Shown here piece by piece: positions 42,820-52,792 of a stretch of 64,000 nucleotides of DNA. Position numbers and translations under genes: made by a program. Position 1 is the first letter of the stretch. Each line of letters starts with the position of its first letter. Source of the stretch: VRUE01 sp963704505 (GTDB taxonomy: Bacteria; Actinomycetota; Thermoleophilia; Solirubrobacterales; 70-9); assembly GCA_963704505.1 (NCBI GenBank), contig OY969912.1:1364001-1428000 (forward strand), in the 5' to 3' direction. The notes beneath the pieces were generated by a model that worked only from the letters and a program-made list of their open reading frames with translations, made no database searches and was not told the origin of the DNA.

Positions 42820-43694
42820 GCTCGGCAGCGATACCCGACCCGACCGCGCCGCTGACCCCCAGCGGCAACCTGCGTCGTCGGCGGGTCTTCAGCCGCGTGG
42901 CCGAGACCGCCGCGACGGCCGCCGCGGTCGCCGCGGTCGCCGTTCTCGGAATCGTGATCTTCACGGTGATCTCGAGGGGCGCCGGCTCACTCAGCCTCGA
43001 CTTCTTGATCAAGGGATCCCCGGAAGGGATCGGCCCGGCGATCGTCGGCACCGGGCTGATCGTCGCGATCGCGATGGCGATCGCGACGCCGATCGGGGTC
43101 CTGATCGCGATCTACTTGAGCGAGTTCTCCGGAAGGCGCGGGGCCGCGGTGGTGAAGCTCGTCCTCGACCTGATGAACGGGCTGCCTTCGATCATCATCG
43201 GGCTCTTCATCTTCGGCCTGCTGGTCGTAGGCCGGGGTCAATCGGCGTTCGCGGCGGCGGTCGCCCTGGCGATCATCATGCTGCCGCTGATCGCCCGCGG
43301 CAGCCATGAGGTCCTGGACCTCGTCCCGGGAAGCCAACGCGAAGCGGCCGAGGCCCTCGGCATCAGCCGCTGGCGAACGGTGCTCGGCGTGATCCTGCCG
43401 AGCGCGGTCGGCGGCATCGTCACCTCGACGATCCTTGCCGTCGCGCGAGCCGCCGGTGAGACGGCGCCGCTGATCTTCGCCTGCTCGGTCTTCGACTCCT
43501 CCCGGGTCTCGCTCGACCCGTCGCAGGCCGTTCCCAACATCCCGGTGACGATCTTCCAGCTCTCCGAAGAAGCGAATCCGGAATCGTTCGCGCGCGCCTG
43601 GGGAGCGGCACTGGTCCTGGTCGCGTTCATCGTGATTGCCAGTCTCGGCGCCCGTGCCTTGTTGGCCCGCAGCAAGAGGCGGATGGGGGGATGA
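42816..43694 (+). CDS. pstA: Phosphate ABC transporter permease PstA
   Basis: 292 aa from the ATG that overlaps the pstC stop; the frame is open further upstream only because it lies across pstC. Six TM helices; the core motifs are DLMNGLPSIIIGLFIFGLLV, the coupling loop LVPGSQREAAEALGISRWRT and AVARAAGETAPLIFAC-type helix. It ends with an overlap of 4 nt into pstB. Role: second half of the phosphate channel. Confidence 0.93.
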   Translation: MSSAAIPDPTAPLTPSGNLRRRRVFSRVAETAATAAAVAAVAVLGIVIFTVISRGAGSLSLDFLIKGSPEGIGPAIVGTGLIVAIAMAIATPIGVLIAIYLSEFSGRRGAAVVKLVLDLMNGLPSIIIGLFIFGLLVVGRGQSAFAAAVALAIIMLPLIARGSHEVLDLVPGSQREAAEALGISRWRTVLGVILPSAVGGIVTSTILAVARAAGETAPLIFACSVFDSSRVSLDPSQAVPNIPVTIFQLSEEANPESFARAWGAALVLVAFIVIASLGARALLARSKRRMGG

Positions 43695-44551
43695 CCTCTG
43701 CTCTCTCGAGGATCAGGATCCGGACCGAGCCGCCGCAGCAGCTCGCGTCGATCGAGGCGAGCCGCCGTTCGGCGCCGGTGGAGGCGGTCTTCGAGGCCGG
43801 TGACGTGTCGGTCTTCTACGGGAAGAAGCAGGCCCTCGCGGGCGTGGACCTGAGAATCCCTCGCAGCCAGATCACGGCGCTGATCGGGCCCTCCGGCTGC
43901 GGCAAGTCGACCTTCATCCGCAGCCTCAACCGGATGAATGACTCGGTCCCCGGTTTCCGGCTCGAGGGCAGCGTCCTCTACCACGGCCACGACATGTACG
44001 CGAGCAGTGTCGACAAGGTCGAGGTCCGCCGCCGGATCGGAATGGTCTTCCAGAAACCGAACCCGTTCGCGAAGTCGATCTACGACAACATCGCCTGGGC
44101 GCCGCGCAATCTCGGCCTCAAGCACGATCTCGACGAGCGAGTCGAGGGGGCGCTGCGCGGTGCTGCGCTCTGGGACGAGGTCAAGGACCGGCTGAAGGAC
44201 AGCGCCCTGGGCCTCTCGGGCGGGCAGCAGCAGCGCCTCTGTATCGCCAGGGCGATCGCGATCGAGCCCGATGTGCTGCTCCTCGACGAGCCGGCGTCGG
44301 CCCTCGACCCGATCGCCACCGCTTCGATCGAGGACCTCATGCACAGCCTCAAAGGCCGCTTCACGATCGTGATCGTCACCCACAACATGCAGCAGGCGGC
44401 GCGGGTCGCGGACCAGACCGCCTTCTTCAGCCTCGACTCGGTCGGCGCCAACCCGGTCGGCACCCTGGTCGAGTTCGCCGACACCGGGACGATCTTCGGC
44501 AGCCCCGCCGATCCACGGACTCGCGACTACGTCTCGGGCCGGTTCGGCTAG
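43691..44551 (+). CDS. pstB: Phosphate ABC transporter ATP-binding protein PstB
   Basis: 286 aa. An N-terminal extension of about 35 residues precedes the ATPase core. Walker A is LIGPSGCGKSTFIRSLNRMN, the Q-loop GMVFQKPNPF, the signature LSGGQQQRLCIARAIA, Walker B VLLLDEPASALDP, and the switch His lies in VTHNMQQA. The NRMND and FQKPNPF stretches are diagnostic of PstB. No phoU follows; the next genes run the other way. Confidence 0.95.
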   Translation: MTSALSRIRIRTEPPQQLASIEASRRSAPVEAVFEAGDVSVFYGKKQALAGVDLRIPRSQITALIGPSGCGKSTFIRSLNRMNDSVPGFRLEGSVLYHGHDMYASSVDKVEVRRRIGMVFQKPNPFAKSIYDNIAWAPRNLGLKHDLDERVEGALRGAALWDEVKDRLKDSALGLSGGQQQRLCIARAIAIEPDVLLLDEPASALDPIATASIEDLMHSLKGRFTIVIVTHNMQQAARVADQTAFFSLDSVGANPVGTLVEFADTGTIFGSPADPRTRDYVSGRFG

Positions 44552-44955
44552 CGCCGCTGAATCGCGTCGCTGGGGATCTGCTCGAGCAGCGGCTGCCCAC
44601 ACTGCCAGCAGAAGGTCGCGCCGTTGCTGTGTGGGGCCCCGCAGGAGCGGCAGGCACCGGCGGTGCCGGTCTCTTCGCTGCGGACCAGCCTTTCGACCTC
44701 ACTCAGTTCCGCGTCGGCGTCCTGCAGGATCGCCGCCCGTTGGACCAGGACGTCGACCTGGACGTGGTTGCGGGTCGCCATCTCATAGGTCAGGCCGCCG
44801 AGATCCCACTGCAGCTCGGCGACCTTCGCGACCAGTTGATCGCGGCGCCGCTTGAGGTCGACGATCAGCTCGCCGCGGTAGTCCGGGGTGGCCACTGCCT
44901 GAAGCTCTGTCGCGACGGGCCCTTCCCCCGTGCGCCTGCGCATGAGGTTTCTCAT
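44548..44955 (-). CDS. Zinc-ribbon protein with coiled-coil segment
   Basis: 135 aa. The start at 44955 overlaps the stop of the upstream gene (ATGA). The central part is helical (LKRRRDQLVAKVAELQWDLG, ILQDADAELSEVERLVRSE). It ends with a rubredoxin-like zinc ribbon (CRSCGAPHSNGATFCWQCG). Its partner gene upstream also encodes a zinc ribbon, so the two may work together. Function is unknown; the tail overlaps the end of pstB by 4 nt on the opposite strand. Confidence 0.72.
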   Translation of the reverse strand: MRNLMRRRTGEGPVATELQAVATPDYRGELIVDLKRRRDQLVAKVAELQWDLGGLTYEMATRNHVQVDVLVQRAAILQDADAELSEVERLVRSEETGTAGACRSCGAPHSNGATFCWQCGQPLLEQIPSDAIQRR

Positions 44956-45524
44956 TCGCCGAAGAAGTTGCCGGTGAATTCGCCGCCGTCGCAGCCGGCG
45001 GTCCCCTTTTCGCACTTGTCCCCGACCCCGGTCGTCGGCGGGGGCAGCTTCACGTCGGCGGCCGGCTTGAGCACTTCTTCGGCGCCCTTCGGATCGACTT
45101 CGGCGGCCTTCTGGGCACTCGGCGACTGCTTTCCCTTGCTTCCCTTGGCGTCGCCGCCGATCGGGGCGCTGGAAGCCGAGGCCGTCTTCGCTTCCCCGCC
45201 GCCGCCCTTGATCACGATCGGCGCGGCCTGCGCGGTCGACGTTTCGCCGTGGTCGCCGGTGCGGCCGATCAGAACGCCGATCCCCAGGGCGAGGAGCAGG
45301 GTCCCGACCCCGGCGATCAACGCCGCGTTCGGGGAGATTCGCCGCTGCTTCTTCGCGGGCTGGGGCGAGGCGGTCGCGGGAGGCCCTTTCATGGCCTCCA
45401 TGAAGACGACCGCGTCCATGAAGGGCAGGCGCGGGTCGCCTCGCCGCTGGCCGCAGGAGAGGCAGTAGCGCTGGTCGCTCAGCACGGCGGCACCGCACGA
45501 GGGGCATTGCTCAGAGCCGGTCAT
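44952..45524 (-). CDS. Zinc-ribbon single-pass membrane protein
   Basis: 190 aa from ATG 45524 (45536 is an in-frame alternative adding MGCA). The N-terminal zinc ribbon is CPSCGAAVLSDQRYCLSCG. A cytosolic linker carries Pro/Lys (PQPAKKQRRISP). One TM helix spans about residues 48-70 (NAALIAGVGTLLLALGIGVLIG). An external Ala/Lys/Gly-rich region ends in a small Cys pair (DKCEKGTAGC). This inside-ribbon, outside-tail layout is common in actinobacterial wall-associated proteins of unknown role. Confidence 0.72.
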   Translation of the reverse strand: MTGSEQCPSCGAAVLSDQRYCLSCGQRRGDPRLPFMDAVVFMEAMKGPPATASPQPAKKQRRISPNAALIAGVGTLLLALGIGVLIGRTGDHGETSTAQAAPIVIKGGGGEAKTASASSAPIGGDAKGSKGKQSPSAQKAAEVDPKGAEEVLKPAADVKLPPPTTGVGDKCEKGTAGCDGGEFTGNFFGE

Positions 45525-45568
45525 CGCGCACCCCATGGTCGAGCCAGGCGTTCGGCGCGGTGTTGCCG

Positions 45569-45600
45569 AGTTGTGAAGCGGACCCAGGATTTTCACAACT
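45569..45600. promoter_or_regulatory. Operator-like inverted repeat between divergent genes
   Basis: AGTTGTGAA (45569-45577) and TTCACAACT (45592-45600) form perfect 9-bp arms separated by 14 bp, between the zinc-ribbon gene and the phosphoesterase gene. The TGTGAA core resembles the heptamers before pstC, so one phosphate regulator could bind both. Confidence 0.5.
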
Positions 45601-45641
45601 GAGCAGGTGCCGCTGTCGAGACTTGGCGCGGTGTCGGTCCG

Positions 45642-47141
45642 ATGAACGAGAACGGCGGTCCCAGCCCGGGGGAGAGCGGTGGCCCCGCTCCCGGCGGGAG
45701 GCCCCTGCCGACCGTGGTCTCGCGCTGGCTCGAGACCCACGGGCTGGCGCGCCGCGGCGGCCCGTCCCCCGGCGCCGCGGAGGCCGGCTCGCCCGACGAA
45801 ACCCAGCCGGCGAACCCCGGCTTCATGCCGTCGCCCCAGGCGGCGGCGGTAGCGGTTATGGCCCTGCTCGCCTTCGGGGTCATCCTCGGCTCGCTGGGCA
45901 ACCACATCGCGCAGAGCGCCGGCGTCTCGACAATCGTGCTCGAAGAACCGGAGGAAGCGCCGCCGGCACCGACCCCCGCCGCCCCGGTGCAGGAAGCAGA
46001 ACCGGAACAGGTCAGCGCCCCCGTCCTCGCGACAACGACCGCGCCGCTGCCGATTCCCCTCCCCGAAGAACCGGTTGAAGAGGCGAGCGGCGAAGACCCC
46101 CCTGCCCAGCTGCCGCCCGAACTACCGCCGGAACCGGGCCTGCCGCCGGTCAGCCATGTCTTCCTGATCGTCCTCCACGAACAGGGCTACGAAAAGACCT
46201 TCGGCGCCGAATCGACCTCGCCGTACTTCTCACAGGTCCTGCCGGCGCAGGGCGAGCTGCTCGCCAACTACTACGCCGTCGCCCAGGGCGACCTGGCCAA
46301 CGAGGTCGCCCTGCTGAGCGGCCAGGGGCCGACGCCCCAGACCAGCGCCAACTGCCCGGAATACGCACCGATAGCGCCTGCGACGACCGGCCTCGGTGAA
46401 CAGGTCGAAGGCGCCGGCTGCCTGTATCCGCCGGCGGCGACGACCGTTCTCGACCAGCTCGCCGAAGCGAAAAAACCGTGGAAGGCCTACGTCGAGCAGC
46501 CCGAAGAAGCCAGTGCCCCGCCCTGCACGCCGAACTGGCGCAACCCGACCGGCTACTTCGGCTCGCTGCTGGGCGAAGGAGGCTGCGCCGAACGCAACGC
46601 CGGCCTCACCGGCCTGTCCGCCGACCTGAAGAGCGTGAAGGGGGCGCCTGCGCTCTCCTACATCGTCCCCGACGCCTGTCACGACGGATCGCAGCTTCCC
46701 TGCGCCCCGGGCCAGCCGGCCGGCCTCGAGGGCGCGGAAGCGTTCCTGGTCAAGGTGGTGCCGGAAATCGAAGCCTCCCCCTCGTTCACCGCGGCCGGGC
46801 TGATCGCGATCACCTTCGCCCAGGCGCCCCAGGTCGGGCCGGAAGCCGATCAGAGCTCCTGCTGCGCGACCCCGGAATACCCCAACCTGGCGGCTGCGCC
46901 GCCGCCCGCCCCGATCGCCGCCGAAGGTCCGGTCAAACCGACCGGAGGAGGGGGGCGGGTCGGCATGGTGCTGATCTCGCCCTACGTGACGCCCGGGAGC
47001 GTCGACGAAGCCGGCTACTACAACCACTTCTCGATGCTGCGCAGCGTCGAGGAACTCTTCGGGCTGCCGGCCCTCGGCTACGCCGCCGAACCGGCCGTCG
47101 CGCCGTTCGACGAAACGGTTTACAACAACCTTGAAACCTGA
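45642..47141 (+). CDS. Membrane-anchored phosphoesterase (alkaline-phosphatase-like fold)
   Basis: A 499-aa protein with a Pro/Gly-rich N-terminus, one TM helix at about residues 65-88 (AVAVMALLAFGVILGSLGNHI) and a Pro/Glu-rich external stalk to about 165. The phosphoesterase domain begins at HVFLIVLHEQGYEKTFG and continues with SPYFSQVLPAQGELLANYYA, SYIVPDACHDG and MVLISPYVTPGSVDEAGYYN, then HFSMLRSVEELFGLP. This matches the phospholipase C/acid phosphatase family. The first segment has HEQGYEKTFG where relatives read ENKSYDEVFG, so the Glu ligand position differs (His-Glu shift). Beside the pst genes it likely scavenges phosphate from esters. Confidence 0.82.
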   Translation: MNENGGPSPGESGGPAPGGRPLPTVVSRWLETHGLARRGGPSPGAAEAGSPDETQPANPGFMPSPQAAAVAVMALLAFGVILGSLGNHIAQSAGVSTIVLEEPEEAPPAPTPAAPVQEAEPEQVSAPVLATTTAPLPIPLPEEPVEEASGEDPPAQLPPELPPEPGLPPVSHVFLIVLHEQGYEKTFGAESTSPYFSQVLPAQGELLANYYAVAQGDLANEVALLSGQGPTPQTSANCPEYAPIAPATTGLGEQVEGAGCLYPPAATTVLDQLAEAKKPWKAYVEQPEEASAPPCTPNWRNPTGYFGSLLGEGGCAERNAGLTGLSADLKSVKGAPALSYIVPDACHDGSQLPCAPGQPAGLEGAEAFLVKVVPEIEASPSFTAAGLIAITFAQAPQVGPEADQSSCCATPEYPNLAAAPPPAPIAAEGPVKPTGGGGRVGMVLISPYVTPGSVDEAGYYNHFSMLRSVEELFGLPALGYAAEPAVAPFDETVYNNLET

Positions 47142-47188
47142 GCGCAGCGCGGCAAGCGGCCATTGGGGCCGACTATCCTCAGACCCGC

Positions 47189-48468
47189 ATGAGCGATGGC
47201 GCTTCGGACATAGTCGTGATGAAGTTCGGCGGCACCTCGGTGGCCGGCGCCGAGCAGATCAAACGTGCCGCCGGGCGGATCGTCGCCGCCCGCGAGGCCG
47301 GCAGCCGCGTGGTCGCCGTGCTCTCCGCCCGCGGCAAGACCACCGACGAGCTGGTCGAGCAGGCGATGGAGATCTCGGATCGGCCGGTCGCCCGCGAGAT
47401 GGACATGCTGCTCTCGACCGGCGAGCGGATCTCCTGCGCGCTCTGCGCGATGGCGATCCACGACATGGGCCACGAAGCGATCTCGCTGACCGGCTCGCAG
47501 GCCGGGATCGTCACCGACTCGACCCACACCAAGGCCCGGATCATCGACGTCCGTGCCGACCGCATCCGCGAGACGCTTGACCAGGACCGGATCGTCCTCG
47601 TCGCCGGCTTCCAGGGAGTCTCCACCGACAGCCGCGACGTGACCACGCTTGGCCGCGGCGGCTCCGACACGACCGCGGTCGCGCTCGCCGCGGCGCTCGA
47701 CGCCAGCGTCTGCGAGATCTACACCGACGTCGCCGGCGTCTTCAGCGCCGACCCGAGGATCGTCCCCAACGCACGCAAGCTGCCGGTCGTCTCCTTCGAG
47801 GAGATGCTCGAGATGTCGGCCTCGGGCGCCGGCGTCCTGCAGCTTCGATCGGTCGAGTACGGGCGCAACCACGGGGTCCGCATCCACTGCCGCAGCAGCT
47901 TCGAGGACGGCCCCGGTACCCTCGTCGTAGCCGAGGAGGAAACCGTGGAGCAACCGTTCGTAACAGCCGTGACCCACTCCGACGACGAGTCGCGGGTGAC
48001 CCTCACCGGGGTCGTCGACGAGCCCGGAGTCGCCGGCCGCATCTTCACCGCGCTGGCCGAGGCGAGCGTCAACGTCGACGTGATCATCCAGAACGAGCCC
48101 GTCGGCGACGACGAGCTCGCCGACCTCTCCTTCACGGTCGGCCGCGCGGACCTGGTCCAGGCCACCGACACGATCGCCCAGCTCGCCGGCGACCTCAGCC
48201 GCGGCGTCAAGACCGAGGAGCGGATCGGCAAGGTCTCGATCGTCGGAGCCGGCATGCGCTCGCACCCGGGCGTCGCCGCCAAGGTCTTCGAGGTGCTCGG
48301 CGGCGAGGGGATCAACATCGAGATGATCTCCACCTCGCCGATCAAAATCTCGTGCGTGATCCTCGCCGACCGCGTACCCGACGCGGTGAGGGCCCTGCAT
48401 GAGGCCTTCGAGCTCGGCGCCGACGCCGTTCGGCCCGAGGACAAGAGCACCGCCGAGCCGACGGTCTC

Positions 48469-48472
<4 letters not shown>
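47189..48472 (+). CDS. lysC: Aspartate kinase
   Basis: A 427-aa enzyme making aspartyl-4-phosphate, the first step to lysine, methionine, threonine and diaminopimelate. The kinase motif KFGGTSVAGAEQIKRAA is at residues 12-28. VTTLGRGGSDTTAVALAAAL and YTDVAGVFSADPRIV are present. Two C-terminal ACT domains (VTLTGVVDEPGVAGRIFTAL, VSIVGAGMRSHPGVAAKVFE) give feedback control by amino acids. It overlaps the asd gene by 4 nt. Confidence 0.95.
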
Positions 48473-49497
<1,025 letters not shown>

Positions 49498-49502
49498 ACG
49501 CC

Positions 49503-50705
49503 GTGAACATCGGATTCGGGGAAGCCATGCTGCTGTTTGGCGGCCTGCTCGCCGTGGTCGCCGCCCTGTCTGGCGTGTTCAAGGGCACGGTCCTCTCGGC
49601 CTCGGTGCTCTCGGTCGCCCTCGGGATCGCGATGGCCGCGACAGGGGTGGTCGACGTCGATCCCACCGACAAGGCGATCGTCGAGCTGGTCGAGCTGGCG
49701 CTGATCCTCACCCTGTTCTCCGACGGCATGTTCGTGGAGCGCGAGCTTCTTAAACGACATTGGAGCCCCGTCGCCCGCTCGCTGGTCGTCGCCATGCCGA
49801 TCACGCTGGCCCTGCTCGCGCTCGCGGCGAAGGCGCTATTTCCAGAGCTGAGCTGGGCGGAGGCCTTCCTGCTGGGCGCGGTGCTTTCGCCGACCGACCC
49901 GGTGGTCACCTCGGCAGTAGTGACCTCGAAGCTGGTCCCGGCCTCGGTCCGCCACACCCTCAACCTCGAGTCGGGCCTCAACGACGGCCTGGCACTGCCC
50001 TTTGTTCTCTTCTTTCTGGTTCTCGCCTCCCCGGGGGGAGACGCGGGTATGGAAGCCCTGAAGCTGGTCGGCGAGGCGGCTGTCGGCGGCGCCATCGGGG
50101 TCGCCCTCGGAGTCCTCGGCGGCCGGCTCCACCATCATCTTCCCGGCGGCGGCCTGACCGCGCGCTATGAGGGCATCTACGCGATCGGGATTGCCCTTTT
50201 CGCGTTCGGACTTTCCGAAGCCACGATCGGCAACGGCTTGATCGCTGCCTTCGTCTGCGGGATCGCGATGGGGGCGAGTGAGCGACAGATCCCCGAGGGA
50301 TTCACCGAGTTCGCGGAGAACGCAAGCGCGATCTTCCAGGTGGTCACCTTCTTCGTCTTCGGCGCCCTGATCGTCGCCACCGGCTTCGACCACAGCATCC
50401 CGCCGCTGGTCGTCTTCGTGATCTTCGCGCTGCTCCTCGCTCGTCCCGCTGCCGTGTTGATCTCCTTCGTCCGCACCGGAATCCCGCGTCCTCAGAAGCT
50501 CTTCATGGCCTGGTTCGGCCCCAAGGGGGTCGCCTCCATGCTCTTCGCCCTGCTCGTCCTCAAGTCGGGCGTGTCAGACGGCGGCCTGATCTTCGACGTT
50601 GCCTCGATCGCGATCATCGCCTCGATCGCCGCGCATGGCCTGACCGACACGGTCGGCGCCAAATGGATGGCCCGCCGTGTCGGGCTTGACCGCGCCGGTT
50701 CCTAG
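49503..50705 (+). CDS. Na+/H+ antiporter, CPA1 (NhaP-like) family
   Basis: A 400-aa protein with GTG start and about 12 TM helices. Signature segments: ELALILTLFSDGMFVERELL (helix 3), GAVLSPTDPVVTSAVVTSKL (the TDP motif of the unwound helix), LNLESGLNDGLALPFVLFFL (the ND motif that binds cation) and AWFGPKGVASMLFALLVL near the end. It lacks the long cytoplasmic C-terminus of some relatives. It follows asd by 5 nt, so it may be transcribed with it. Its end overlaps sdhE by 4 nt on the other strand. Confidence 0.9.
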   Translation: MNIGFGEAMLLFGGLLAVVAALSGVFKGTVLSASVLSVALGIAMAATGVVDVDPTDKAIVELVELALILTLFSDGMFVERELLKRHWSPVARSLVVAMPITLALLALAAKALFPELSWAEAFLLGAVLSPTDPVVTSAVVTSKLVPASVRHTLNLESGLNDGLALPFVLFFLVLASPGGDAGMEALKLVGEAAVGGAIGVALGVLGGRLHHHLPGGGLTARYEGIYAIGIALFAFGLSEATIGNGLIAAFVCGIAMGASERQIPEGFTEFAENASAIFQVVTFFVFGALIVATGFDHSIPPLVVFVIFALLLARPAAVLISFVRTGIPRPQKLFMAWFGPKGVASMLFALLVLKSGVSDGGLIFDVASIAIIASIAAHGLTDTVGAKWMARRVGLDRAGS

Positions 50706-51613
50706 GCGGGGACGCCGGCGAGGCGCTCCTCGACCCACTTGGTCGAGGCGATGTGTCGGCTCATGCCGAGCTCCTTCGGCTCGGCGCCCAGCGCCAGGCC
50801 GACGAGCTGCGGAAGGTGCAGGACCGCGAGGCCCAGATCGCGGTTGACGATCTTGGCCGCCTCGGGCTGCTGCAAGTCGAGGTTGAGGTGGCAGAGCGGG
50901 CACGGGGTGACCAGGCAGTCGGCGCCGGCGTCGAGCGCGTCGCCGACGTGGGTGCCGGCCTGGCGCAGCGAGGTCTCTTTGTTCATCGTGATCACCGGGA
51001 AGCCGCAGCATTTGCGGGCGCCGTCGTACTCGACGACCTCGCCGCCGAGCGCCGTGATCACCCGCTCCAGGTAGACGTCGCGGTCGGGGAACTCGTCGTA
51101 GCCGAGGCGCTCCTTCGGACGCACCACGTAGCAGCCGTAGAAGGGGCCGACCCGCAGGCCGGAGAGCGGGCGCTTGACCTGCTCGGCGAGCCGGTCGAGC
51201 CCGTAGTCCTCGACCAGCAGCCAGAGGAAGTTCTTGTTGGTGAAGCCGTCCTTGTCCTTCTCGTAGGAAAGGCCCTGGCCGCTCAGCACCTCGTTGATGT
51301 GGGCGCGGTAGGAGGTGTCGGCGTCGAGGCGCTGCTGGCACTCGGACTGGGCTCCCTGGCAGGTGGAGCAGATGTTCATCATCGCCAGCCCGGTCTGCTG
51401 GGCGAGGGCGAAGGTGCGCGCGTTCAGCGTGTCGGCGAGCTCCTGGTTGTGCTCGGCGATGACGCCGGCGCCGCAGCAGTTGGCGCGGTCCAGTTCGACC
51501 AGCTCGATGCCCAGCTTGTCGGCGACGAACGCCATCGAGCCATGCAGCTCGGTGGTGAACCCGCGTGAGACGCAGCCGGGCCAGTAGGCGACCTTGATCT
51601 GCCCGTCGCTCAT
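50702..51613 (-). CDS. sdhE: Succinate dehydrogenase subunit E (HdrB-like, two CCG domains)
   Basis: A 303-aa protein with two CCG domains: CVSRGFT...RANCCGAG and GCYVVRP...ARKCCGFP, plus CSTCQG and CPLCHLNL. These ligate unusual iron-sulfur clusters in heterodisulfide reductase B and in SdhE of type-E succinate dehydrogenases, where SdhE replaces the SdhC/SdhD membrane anchors and docks to the membrane. The start overlaps the sdhB stop (ATGA). The name follows that complex and is not the E. coli flavinylation factor of the same symbol. Confidence 0.85.
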   Translation of the reverse strand: MSDGQIKVAYWPGCVSRGFTTELHGSMAFVADKLGIELVELDRANCCGAGVIAEHNQELADTLNARTFALAQQTGLAMMNICSTCQGAQSECQQRLDADTSYRAHINEVLSGQGLSYEKDKDGFTNKNFLWLLVEDYGLDRLAEQVKRPLSGLRVGPFYGCYVVRPKERLGYDEFPDRDVYLERVITALGGEVVEYDGARKCCGFPVITMNKETSLRQAGTHVGDALDAGADCLVTPCPLCHLNLDLQQPEAAKIVNRDLGLAVLHLPQLVGLALGAEPKELGMSRHIASTKWVEERLAGVPA

Positions 51614-52788
51614 TTGTCCTCGCTCTCCGCGGCCACTGCCGCCTCTTCCGAAAGGGCCTGGTCAGTCGGCTCGTCGGGCTCTGGTTCGACGAAATCCTCG
51701 TCTTCGCCGGTGATGTAGAGGTTGAATTCCTCGCGGTGCTCCTCGGCGTGCTTGTAGATCGCCTTGACCTCGTCCTGGGCGCCGTCGGGAAGCTTGGGAT
51801 GGACGCCGGGGATCAGCTTCGGCAGCGAGCGCATCTTTCCCGATTTGAGGCCGCGGATCGCGGTCGGGATCGAGCCGATCATTTCTTTGATCGCCTTCTT
51901 GCTCGGTTTGAGCTTGCCCTTGATCCCGGGCGCGAAGGACTCCTGCAGGAGGAGGGACTCGTCGAGGGTGCCCTTCTTCTCGATGATCTTGACGAAGGCC
52001 TCCTCGTGGCTGTGGCCGCTGTTGGGGTCTTCGATCCCCGCTTCGCCGGCTTTGCGGCGCAGGCGCATGATCTGGTCCATCGGCGCCACGCCCTTCGGAC
52101 AGGCGTCGATGCAGCTGAAGCAGTGGGTGCAGTCGAAGATCCCGTGGGGGTCGTCGGCGAGGTCGTGCAGCCGCTCCTTGGTCTCGGCGTCGCGCGGGTC
52201 GCCGACGAAACGGTAGGCCTTGGCGAGCGCCGCCGGGCCGATGAAGTCGGGGTCGGCTTCCATCGAGAGACAGGAGGAGACGCAGGCGCCGCACTGGATG
52301 CAGGCCATCGACTGGGTGATGTCGATCATCGACTCGGGCTCGACGATGTACTCGCGCTCGGGTGCCTCGCCGTGGGGGAGGAGCCATGGCGTGACGCGGC
52401 GGATCTTCGTCCAGTGGGTCGACTCCATGTCGGTGACAAGGTCCTTGAGGACCGGCATGTTGCCCATCGGCTCGACCACGATCGGGACGTTGCCGCCGTT
52501 GCCCTTGCCGACCGCCTCGGCTTTCTTGTTGGCGAGCTCCTGGGCCTCGCCGATCTGGGTCTTGCACCCGAGGCCGGACTGGCCGTTGATCTTCATCCCG
52601 CAGGAGCCGCAGATCGCCGCCCGGCAGGAGCAGCGAACGGCCAGCGAGCCGTCCTCGCGGTCCTTGGCCTGGAGGATCCCGTCGAGGACGGCGAGCGAGG
52701 GCTCGAGGTCGACATCGAAGGTCTCCCAGTAGGCGCCCTCACCGCTCTCGGGCTGGTAGCGACGGACTTTCAGCGTGTACTCGGCCAT
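51610..52788 (-). CDS. sdhB: Succinate dehydrogenase/fumarate reductase iron-sulfur subunit
   Basis: A 392-aa electron-transfer subunit, longer than the usual 240-260. Residues 1-105 hold the [2Fe-2S] ferredoxin domain (CSCRAAICGSCGMKI, then GC). The 4Fe-4S domain has CIQCGACVSSCLSM and CTHCFSCIDACPKGV. An extra C-terminal part of about 130 residues ends in an acidic tail (EPEPDEPTDQALSEE) not found in classical SdhB. It passes electrons from the SdhA flavin to SdhE. It lies 4 nt after sdhA. Confidence 0.92.
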   Translation of the reverse strand: MAEYTLKVRRYQPESGEGAYWETFDVDLEPSLAVLDGILQAKDREDGSLAVRCSCRAAICGSCGMKINGQSGLGCKTQIGEAQELANKKAEAVGKGNGGNVPIVVEPMGNMPVLKDLVTDMESTHWTKIRRVTPWLLPHGEAPEREYIVEPESMIDITQSMACIQCGACVSSCLSMEADPDFIGPAALAKAYRFVGDPRDAETKERLHDLADDPHGIFDCTHCFSCIDACPKGVAPMDQIMRLRRKAGEAGIEDPNSGHSHEEAFVKIIEKKGTLDESLLLQESFAPGIKGKLKPSKKAIKEMIGSIPTAIRGLKSGKMRSLPKLIPGVHPKLPDGAQDEVKAIYKHAEEHREEFNLYITGEDEDFVEPEPDEPTDQALSEEAAVAAESEDK

Positions 52789-52792
52789 CTTC

